Shown here piece by piece: positions 46,483 to 52,587 of a DNA stretch of 52,587 nt. The notes under the pieces were generated by a model. The model did no database searches. It was not told the origin of the DNA and saw only the letters and a list, made by a program, of their open reading frames with translations. Source of the DNA: Synechococcaceae cyanobacterium (GTDB lineage: Bacteria; Cyanobacteriota; Cyanobacteriia; PCC-6307; Cyanobiaceae). Position numbers and translations under genes: made by a program. Position 1 is the stretch's first letter. Every line of letters starts with the position of its first letter. Location: NCBI GenBank assembly GCA_947378425.1, contig CANCJV010000030.1:1-52587 (forward strand). Direction: 5' to 3'.

Positions 46483-46609
46483 GGGGTCTGTCAGCTCGGG
46501 GCCTTTCACAGCTGCGGCCCGCTGGAGTCTTGACGATCTGCAGCCTACGCGCCCTCTCTGGAACCGGACCAGAGGGGGGCTTGAATGGGACAACCGTTTT
46601 CAACTCCTG

Positions 46610-47464
46610 GTGTTCACGCGCTGGTCATCGGCCAATCTTTCGGGCCGCATGGCTTTCTGGGGCATGGCCATCGTGCTGATCTATGCCACCACAGCCCTGC
46701 TGACGCCCCTGCTGATTCATCTCGGGCTGCTCAGCGATCCCAATACCGGCCTGGACAACCCGATCTATGCCTCGCCTTCGCTGCACCACTGGTGCGGCAC
46801 CGATCGTCTCGGCCGGGATGTCTGCGTCAGAACCCTGGCGGGCAGTGGCGTGGCTCTCCAGGTGGTGTTGATCGCCCTGGTCCTGGCTCTGGCGGTCGGT
46901 GTGCCCCTGGGCATGGTGAGTGGTTACCTCGGCGGCGGCGTCGATCGCACCCTGGTGCTGCTGATGGACACCCTGTACACCCTGCCGGTGCTGCTGCTTT
47001 CGGTGGTGCTGGCCTTTCTGCTCGGTCGAGGGTTACCCAATGCCGCCGCAGCGCTCTGCGTGGTGTACGTCCCCCAGTACTTCCGGGTGGTGCGCAACCA
47101 GACAGCCCAGGTCAAGACGGAACTGTTCGTGGAGGCGGCCCGTTCCCTCGGTGCCGGCCCCGTCTGGATCCTGCGCCGCTATCTGTTACGCAATGTGATC
47201 ACCTCCGTTCCGGTGCTGCTCACCCTCAATGCCGCCGATGCGGTTCTGGTTCTCGGGGGACTGGGCTTTCTGGGCCTGGGTCTGCCGGAAACGATTCCCG
47301 AATGGGGAGGTGATCTGCAGCAGGCCCTGACCGCAGTCCCGACGGGCATCTGGTGGACGGCTCTCTATCCCGGACTGGCGATGTTCGTGTTGGTGCTGGG
47401 GCTGTCGTTTCTCGGCGAGGGCCTGGAGAGCTGGCTTTCGGGCCAGCCTGAGCGCAGCAGCTGA
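46610..47464 (+). CDS. ABC transporter permease, oligopeptide/dipeptide type (DppC/OppC-like)
   Basis: A membrane permease of about 284 residues with six helices. The family signature at the front is HHWCGTDRLGRDVCVRTLAGSGVALQVV. The EAA-like loop contacting the ATPase is VEAARSLGAGPVWILRRYLLRN. The C-terminus has LGGLGFLGLGLPETIPEWGGDL. The start is uncertain: GTG at 46610 or ATG at 46649; the ATG at 46481 would overlap the divergent regulator's start and is unlikely. The remaining transporter parts are not adjacent, so the substrate (peptides, nickel or another) is open. Confidence 0.88.
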   Translation: MFTRWSSANLSGRMAFWGMAIVLIYATTALLTPLLIHLGLLSDPNTGLDNPIYASPSLHHWCGTDRLGRDVCVRTLAGSGVALQVVLIALVLALAVGVPLGMVSGYLGGGVDRTLVLLMDTLYTLPVLLLSVVLAFLLGRGLPNAAAALCVVYVPQYFRVVRNQTAQVKTELFVEAARSLGAGPVWILRRYLLRNVITSVPVLLTLNAADAVLVLGGLGFLGLGLPETIPEWGGDLQQALTAVPTGIWWTALYPGLAMFVLVLGLSFLGEGLESWLSGQPERSS

Positions 47465-47596
47465 ACCCGATGCAGCCGATCCGGGCAGAGGCCGCAGGGG
47501 TTGGACCACCGAACGTGGCCTCGGTTGCCGATGGTGCTCGACGGGCCCGGATCTCATTAGGGTTGTCTGGTCATCCGAGGGAACTCCTGGCCCGTC

Positions 47597-47836
47597 ATGC
47601 CCTGGTGGTCGGTTCTGCTTTTTCTTGCCCTCTCACTGCTGCTCTGGATGAGGGGCCGCTCCGATCGCGACGACGTGATCGGTCTGTTCACCAAGTTCCT
47701 GGCCGTGTTGGTGCTGGTGGTGGTGGTGGTGGCGGGCCAGCCCCTGCTGCTTGAGCTCGCCCTGCTGGCCTTGGCCCTGTGGCTGCCCAGCGCCCTGCAC
47801 TGCGAGCGCCAGGGCGGCGGCGGCCTGGAATCATGA
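47597..47836 (+). CDS. Small membrane protein (79 aa)
   Basis: Two or three hydrophobic helices: WWSVLLFLALSLLLWMRG, then after a polar turn LFTKFLAVLVLVVVVVAG, then LLLELALLALALWLPSAL. A conserved-looking polar loop RGRSDRDDV joins the first two. The stop overlaps the start of the next small gene (ATGA), so both are translated together. No family known to me. Short hydrophobic proteins like this often belong to membrane complexes, but no partner is evident. Confidence 0.75.
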   Translation: MPWWSVLLFLALSLLLWMRGRSDRDDVIGLFTKFLAVLVLVVVVVAGQPLLLELALLALALWLPSALHCERQGGGGLES

Positions 47837-47997
47837 GCTCGGGCCTGGTGTCGAACCTGCTCTTCCGGATGTTTCGGATGCTGTTGATCCTCACCGGCGT
47901 GGTGGGGGCCATGGCGATCCTCTTTCCCCTGATTCAGGAGTTCAGCGGTCCTGCCCACGTTCGTTCGTCACCCCCATCAGCCCCGTCAACTCGCTGA
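47833..47997 (+). CDS. Very small single-helix membrane protein (54 aa)
   Basis: Starts at an ATG overlapping the upstream stop by four bases. One hydrophobic helix (MLLILTGVVGAMAILFPLI) after a short basic start (LLFRMFR), then a Ser/Pro tail. The overlap and the membrane pattern are the only support. Five bases separate its stop from the stop of the convergent gene. Confidence 0.6.
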   Translation: MSSGLVSNLLFRMFRMLLILTGVVGAMAILFPLIQEFSGPAHVRSSPPSAPSTR

Positions 47998-48002
47998 GCC
48001 AC

Positions 48003-49112
48003 TCAGTTGGGGGTGCTGGTTGGCGGGGGGATGATCTCCAGGCTGAAGGGGGAAGGCTCGGATGGCCTGTCCGTCGGCGTCGCAATCCGATCCATGGTGG
48101 TCGGTAGCCCATCGCCGTCGAGCAGCATCATCACCTCAATCTGGGTCAGGCTGCCGGGCCGGATCCAGCGGGTGATGTCGACGGCAGGATCCTGGGCCGT
48201 GAGATTCACCTGCTGGCAGGATTCTGCTGGCGCCTTGACCGCTGCGGAGCGAAGGCAGAGATTGACGCCCTGAAGCCCAGGATCCAGCACCGCCCGTACC
48301 CGCAGTCCCTGCGGATTGAGCAGGCGCCGGGTTGCCGGCGGCAGCCCCTGGATCGGATAGCGATACACCACCAGACTCCAGAGCGGCTTGGCCCGCAGGC
48401 GCAGGCGACCGTCGCCGGGGGCCAGGGATGCGGCCGTGCTCTTCCACCACTGATCGGGATGGCCGACCAGGCCTCCCCAGCGCGGCGCAGCACTGATCTG
48501 GGGCAGCACGGGCAGGTTGCGCTCCAGCCCCTTGATCTGACTGATCCAGCCAGCCTCGGCTTGGCCTAGGGGGAACAGGGCGTAACCATCGACACTCAGC
48601 TGGCAACCCTTGGTGCGCCTGCAGAGCCGATCGGCAGCCGAGGGATTGCTGATGGCACCGAGGTCGAGGGCGAAGTTGCGGTAGCCCAGATCCTGGGCCA
48701 GCCTGGCTTCCGCCACCAGCCCCTGGCTGGAGGCCTGGGCGAACAAGCTGTCTGCGGCTGAGAGATTGATGGCGCCGTAATTGCTGCGGATGCCCGAGCT
48801 GGGGAAGCTGAGGAAGGTGTCATAGATACCTCGGCGCATGCGGCTTTCGATGATGCCGGTTTCTGGGAACGTGGTGTAGGGCGCAAACCACACGCGTCGG
48901 TTCTGGCCGGGCAAGGCTTCGAGCAGGTTGATCAGTTTCGGCTCAGTGCTCTGTTGGGCCTGGCTGCGCAGCTGCCTCTGCCGAAGCGCGAGGATCGCTG
49001 GCATCCGCTGCCAGCCGCTGCCGTAGAGCAACTCGATGATGATCCAGAGCGCCAGCAGGCCGAAGCCCGCCACCAGAGGGTCGAAGGATTCACGCCGCCT
49101 TGCCTGCTTCAC
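48003..49112 (-). CDS. Hypothetical membrane-anchored protein (coupled to upstream polytopic protein)
   Basis: A 369-residue protein with one N-terminal helix (LVAGFGLLALWIIIELLYG) and a large domain outside the membrane. Mid-region motifs are VWFAPYTTFPETG, GYRNFALDLGAISN, and a cysteine pair LCRRTKGCQLS. A later pair (NLCLRS, AESCQQV) suggests disulfides. The GTG at 49112 overlaps the TGA of the upstream gene (GTGA) with AGGTGG just ahead, a clear coupling signal; a GTG eight codons earlier is less likely. It looks like the soluble C-terminal half of large envelope membrane proteins, here a separate chain. No enzyme motif recognised. Confidence 0.75.
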   Translation of the reverse strand: MKQARRRESFDPLVAGFGLLALWIIIELLYGSGWQRMPAILALRQRQLRSQAQQSTEPKLINLLEALPGQNRRVWFAPYTTFPETGIIESRMRRGIYDTFLSFPSSGIRSNYGAINLSAADSLFAQASSQGLVAEARLAQDLGYRNFALDLGAISNPSAADRLCRRTKGCQLSVDGYALFPLGQAEAGWISQIKGLERNLPVLPQISAAPRWGGLVGHPDQWWKSTAASLAPGDGRLRLRAKPLWSLVVYRYPIQGLPPATRRLLNPQGLRVRAVLDPGLQGVNLCLRSAAVKAPAESCQQVNLTAQDPAVDITRWIRPGSLTQIEVMMLLDGDGLPTTMDRIATPTDRPSEPSPFSLEIIPPPTSTPN

Positions 49113-50419
49113 GTGACCCCACCTTCGGCTGGCCACGGCTCAAGCTGACGTCGGCTGATGACCCGATCCAACAGGGCCATGAGCATCAACACGCTGGCCC
49201 CATATTCAAAGGCCGTGAATCGATTGAGCGAACGCAGGGTGGGATTGAGGACGGCCATCAGGGTGCCGGCACCGCCCATCGTCATCCAGAACAGGCCCAG
49301 AAAGGTGGTGAGTGTGAGCAGCACGGCGAAAAACCTCAGATCGCTGCGGCCGAGACCCTGAGGGCCTGGTGCAGGGGCGCCGCTCGGATTGCCGGCGATG
49401 GTGCGGATCGCGACGATCCAGGCGATCGGGATCAGGAAGCTGCCGGTGGACCAGAAATAGGACTCGGAGGCGGTCGAGATGCCGGCGTTCTCCAAGCCCT
49501 CACGCACCATCGCCACCCAGGGGGGCGGGATGATCCAGGTGAACGGCAACAATCCGTACTGGAACTGTTCGATGGCGTAGCGGGGGGCGGACCAGAACGC
49601 CGGTGGCTGGCTGGAGCCCAGGCCCACAGCACTTAATTTGCCGGCAAAGAGCACCAGGATCACAGCCAGGAAACCGAAGCCGAACAGCACCCCGCGGGCA
49701 GCGATCGCAGCCAGAGCCGCGATGGTTGTGACGCGCAGGGTGGCGAGCAACAGCAGCAGGACGAAGCTGCTGGCCAGCAGCAGCAGCACAAAGAACACGT
49801 AGTACTCCTGGCTGGGCAGGCACAGCAGACTGGCCAGGGCACCTGCGCCCAGAAGCGGCAGGGGCCGGCTTCGATGGGCCATCGCCCGCCAGAGGGCATG
49901 ACAGGCCAGCAGCCCCGGGATCACCATCCACAGCATCGCCAGAGAGAGGTGGCCCACCCGTGAAAAGGAACAGGGGGCGGTGGTGATCAAGAAGGCAGTG
50001 GCCAGACTGGTGAATCGACGGAAGCCCGCCAGCCGGCAACTGAGCTCGGCCAGGATGAAGGTGAGCAACAGGCCAGGGATCAACAAGGCCTGCAGCGGAT
50101 CCAGCCCGGTAAGTAGGGCGATTTTGCAGCTGATCCACTGCACTGCGATGGCGGGAAGGGAGCCGGTGAAAGCACCAAAGGATTGCTGACTCGCCGTTTC
50201 GCCGATCCAGCCGAGCTGGAACTGCTGCGACTGGCAGGCCATGGTCAGACCGAAACGCTCCCAGACCTGGTCGGAGCTGGGCCGGGCCAACTCCAGCAGG
50301 GTGGGAATCCAGGCCAGGGCAGCCAGGCTCGCGACCAGCACGGCCCAGATGCTGGCAGGGATTCGGGCCAGGATCGCCACAGGCACCGGGAGCCGCACGA
50401 ACGGAAACAACTTTTTCAA
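49109..50419 (-). CDS. Polytopic membrane protein, possible GT-C-type glycosyltransferase
   Basis: A 436-residue protein with roughly ten helices. The first large outer loop follows helix 1 and includes LGWIGETASQQSFGAF; later loops contain GHLSLAMLW and LPSQEYYVF. Helix-rich architecture with one big first loop is usual for GT-C glycosyltransferases that use lipid-linked sugars, but I see no clear acidic catalytic motif, so this stays a guess. The TTG start at 50419 gives MKKLFPFV. Its stop overlaps the start of the next gene, so the two proteins probably form one complex. Divergent from the long terminal gene across 88 bases. Confidence 0.72.
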   Translation of the reverse strand: MKKLFPFVRLPVPVAILARIPASIWAVLVASLAALAWIPTLLELARPSSDQVWERFGLTMACQSQQFQLGWIGETASQQSFGAFTGSLPAIAVQWISCKIALLTGLDPLQALLIPGLLLTFILAELSCRLAGFRRFTSLATAFLITTAPCSFSRVGHLSLAMLWMVIPGLLACHALWRAMAHRSRPLPLLGAGALASLLCLPSQEYYVFFVLLLLASSFVLLLLLATLRVTTIAALAAIAARGVLFGFGFLAVILVLFAGKLSAVGLGSSQPPAFWSAPRYAIEQFQYGLLPFTWIIPPPWVAMVREGLENAGISTASESYFWSTGSFLIPIAWIVAIRTIAGNPSGAPAPGPQGLGRSDLRFFAVLLTLTTFLGLFWMTMGGAGTLMAVLNPTLRSLNRFTAFEYGASVLMLMALLDRVISRRQLEPWPAEGGVT

Positions 50420-50507
50420 AGAATGCTGCTACACAATACCCTATCTCTTAACGGCTCAGGCATTGACGAATCAAGAGGCGAACAAGACAGCTGCTTGCTT
50501 TTATCAG

Positions 50508-52587
50508 ATGTCTCGACGGATTCAAAGACTTTTTGTTGTCTGCTTGTTCCTTACCGTTAGCGCTGCTCTTGCCCTATCGCCCTTTCAAGCCTGGTTTGGG
50601 GGCTCTGCCACTGTTGAGGCCAGACAACTGATCAGTACGGCGCGGGCCTTCGTTCATCCGGAGCCTTGGGAGAGATTCACATTTTTACTTCTCGGCACTT
50701 TGGTGCCTCTTGTTGCCCTTGGCCTAGTGATCTCACGCCTGTTCCGTGGCATTGACATGTCCAGATCATCAGCTGGAGCAGTGCTTATTAATCGGCTGCT
50801 GCCATTTGCTGTTGCAGCTCTACTACTGATTCCATATTTATTTTCGCCCATGGCGATGTCTCTTCTAGGTGGCATGGAAAACTTTCAAGCAGTTTATCAA
50901 TTTGCCCTGGCTATCGAGGTTGTCTTCGCAATTATCCTGCTTAAACTAACATTTCCAGGCTCGGCTATGAGCGCCGCCGAGTTTCTACGGCAAGCCAGGG
51001 CTGGCCGCCACCAAACCCGCGCAGCACTGGTTGGCATTTCACTATTAAGCCTTGCTTGCTTCCGGTTTGCCACGATTCAAAGAGTCACTCTTTCAAGTAC
51101 TTGGTCGGATCATTTTGATGCTTTGATTTATCCACTTTCACAAGTCGTTGCCGGGAAAACTCTCCTTGTCGATCTGCCCTCCCAATACGGCCTTTTCCCT
51201 GAATTTCTAGCACCTTTATTTCGTCTGACCAGCCTCTCCGTGGCCCGCCTGAGCCTTGTCTTTGCAATCTTTCAGCTGGCTTCAATCCTCTGTCTGCATT
51301 TTGTGCTGTCTCGATACATAAAGAATCGCGGTGTCATGGTGATCACGACGCTGGCCCTGGCGATGGTGACCTATGGCATTGGTGGCGCCGATGGACTTTC
51401 CGAGGAACTCGATCCCTATTTTCAATACTGGCCCGTTCGCTTTTTGTTTCCAGCTCTAACCGTTTTTCTTTTTGATTGGTTCATCAGGAATACTGAGCAG
51501 ATACGACTGTGGATTCTGATTGGTATCGCAGCCGTTTCCTTGCTTTGGAACCTTGACACTGGGGCTGCCATAATCCTAGCGCTAGGATCAGTCTTTGGCG
51601 CCTTTACACTACTCTCCTGCAAACCAAAATCAGACTCCTTAAGGCAGCTATTGGTACTTGGAAGATCAGGCAAATTCTGGCTCCTATCGATGCTGGCGAT
51701 TCCACTTTTCTGCCTTTTTCTGTTTGCCACATTTTTTCTCTATTTGCATCTCAAATCTGGCGAGATACCCAACCTGGCAGCCGTTTCCGAATACCAATCA
51801 ATTTTCTACAAACTAGGCTTCTTCATGATTCCCCTACCACTTGAAGCGCCTGGCGCCTGGATGGCAGTTCTTGGCGTCTATCTGCTGTCATTTATAACAG
51901 GACTCGAAGAAATACGTTGCCGCAAGAACCAAAGATTTGGCGCAATTATCATTTACCTTTCCCTGCTTGGCCTGGGCTTGTTTATTTACTATCAGGGTCG
52001 GTCTCACCTTTCCAATCTGATTGCCGTCAGTTGGCCGGCAGTCTTGTTGACGGGGCTGCTGGTCGACCGTCAGCTTCGTGCCCATCGCCTGGGCCTGATT
52101 CCGGCTGGCGACTTCTGGCCATGCATGGCTGGTGTCACGGCCTTGGTCGTGCCTGCCATCGGTCTGCTCTTCTCGATTCCTTTGCTGATCATTCAGGCCG
52201 ATTTTTTCCCGATCCATTCAGGGCACCTTGAACCTGCCCAGCGTCAGCTTCGCGATGAGCTGGACTTCATCCGCAGCGCCTGCACTCCTGGCTCAGGCTG
52301 CCTGTTGCTCTGCAAGCGACAGGGCATTTATTCAGCCGAACTCGGGCTGGCCTCTGCCTGGAAAGGGCCTGGCCTGTCAGAACTTCTATTGGAAACAGAT
52401 CGTCAACGGCTGTTAAGCCTGATCAGGGCAGGTCGTTTCCATACGATCGTACTGGCTCGAGATCCTGTCATTCTCAGTCAGTTGGGCATGGCCCTTTCCG
52501 ATCGAACATTGTTATCTCACTATCTTCATGTGGCCACAAACAGCAGCGGCACTCTCTGGTTGCTGAAATCAAAATCAACGCCGACCG
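50508..52587 (+). CDS. Long GT-C-like polytopic membrane protein, 3' truncated by window
   Basis: From the ATG at 50508 I read 693 codons with no stop to the window edge. The N-terminus is MSRRIQRLFVVCLFLTVSA. Many helices follow, with the outer segment TLSSTWSDHFDALIYPLSQ then GKTLLVDLPSQYGLFPEFLAP, a pattern recalling membrane glycosyltransferases. The last 120 residues form a polar C-terminal domain (PAQRQLRDELDFIRSACTPG, SELLLETDRQRLLSLIRAG) ending in SGTLWLLKSK, so little is likely missing. Codon use is more A/T-rich (CTA, TTT, ATA) than in neighbours, which suggests transfer. Function is inferred from architecture only. Confidence 0.8.
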   Translation, partial: MSRRIQRLFVVCLFLTVSAALALSPFQAWFGGSATVEARQLISTARAFVHPEPWERFTFLLLGTLVPLVALGLVISRLFRGIDMSRSSAGAVLINRLLPFAVAALLLIPYLFSPMAMSLLGGMENFQAVYQFALAIEVVFAIILLKLTFPGSAMSAAEFLRQARAGRHQTRAALVGISLLSLACFRFATIQRVTLSSTWSDHFDALIYPLSQVVAGKTLLVDLPSQYGLFPEFLAPLFRLTSLSVARLSLVFAIFQLASILCLHFVLSRYIKNRGVMVITTLALAMVTYGIGGADGLSEELDPYFQYWPVRFLFPALTVFLFDWFIRNTEQIRLWILIGIAAVSLLWNLDTGAAIILALGSVFGAFTLLSCKPKSDSLRQLLVLGRSGKFWLLSMLAIPLFCLFLFATFFLYLHLKSGEIPNLAAVSEYQSIFYKLGFFMIPLPLEAPGAWMAVLGVYLLSFITGLEEIRCRKNQRFGAIIIYLSLLGLGLFIYYQGRSHLSNLIAVSWPAVLLTGLLVDRQLRAHRLGLIPAGDFWPCMAGVTALVVPAIGLLFSIPLLIIQADFFPIHSGHLEPAQRQLRDELDFIRSACTPGSGCLLLCKRQGIYSAELGLASAWKGPGLSELLLETDRQRLLSLIRAGRFHTIVLARDPVILSQLGMALSDRTLLSHYLHVATNSSGTLWLLKSKSTPT

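Noticed and set aside
46481-46609. ATG at 46481 as start of the oligopeptide-type permease
   Set aside because: It would overlap the divergent regulator's start codon, and the first 43 residues do not resemble permease N-termini.

Overview
The window is a stretch of a cyanobacterial chromosome, most likely a high-GC, freshwater or brackish Cyanobium/Synechococcus-type picocyanobacterium. The evidence is a second-type groEL with a Met-Gly tail, ndhB, a Vipp1/IM30 gene, a cyAbrB regulator, an A2-type cytochrome c oxidase cluster with heme A synthesis genes, a DUF721/DciA helicase-loader gene, and at least 15 copies of the cyanobacterial palindrome GCGATCGC (HIP1). No tRNA, rRNA, CRISPR array, insertion sequence or prophage could be seen. 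GTG and TTG starts are common.

Layout. 1-8.8 kb: groEL 3' part, a small membrane-protein gene, then a leftward run reading ctaA > ctaB > ABC ATPase > ABC-2 permease > low-complexity hypothetical > nanE. 8.9-12.7 kb: rightward ctaC-ctaD-ctaE (aa3-type oxidase) and a cyAbrB regulator. 12.9-16.1 kb: HdeD-like membrane protein and riboflavin synthase (leftward), then a BFN-domain protein translationally coupled to an Fe-S aldo/keto reductase. 16.4-22.9 kb: a Tat/lipobox solute-binding-like lipoprotein and a tightly overlapping leftward operon topA > lipoprotein > DUF2232 > UPF0284 (CobT-like). 23-25.4 kb: ndhB and an orphan LolD/DevA-like ATPase. 25.5-28.4 kb: an RTX repeat protein and a secreted M23 peptidase. 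28.9-33 kb: thioredoxin > aminotransferase > birA, vipp1, and dciA facing a frame-broken HExxH gene. 34-41.8 kb: katG, an exported hypothetical, a DOMON-like protein, a NahK-like sugar kinase, a COQ4-fold protein, an outer-membrane barrel and pyrF. 42-44 kb: a lower-GC island with two near-identical type IV pilins, each followed by a hairpin. 44.4-50.4 kb: a sensor kinase and response regulator lying tail to tail, an oligopeptide-type ABC permease, two tiny membrane proteins, and a coupled pair of envelope proteins. 50.5 kb to the end: one long AT-richer open frame for a GT-C-like polytopic membrane protein, cut by the window edge.

How genes work together. ctaA and ctaB make the heme A used by ctaCDE, and the two groups diverge from one 158-bp region. 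The ABC pair and nanE follow ctaAB so closely that they are probably co-transcribed. ndhB, vipp1 and the oxidase all belong to thylakoid or respiratory membrane function. katG and thioredoxin are redox defence. Pilins, RTX protein, outer-membrane barrel, M23 peptidase and the terminal membrane proteins are envelope functions, and the last may open a surface-polysaccharide locus beyond the window.

The points most worth a second look are the COQ4-fold protein with an exact HDxxH-x11-E motif in a cyanobacterium, the decayed HExxH gene overlapping dciA, the duplicated pilins with 33-residue leaders, the long terminal open frame, and two strong unexplained hairpins at 1857-1896 and 26944-26985. 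No complete new defence or mobile system was identified.
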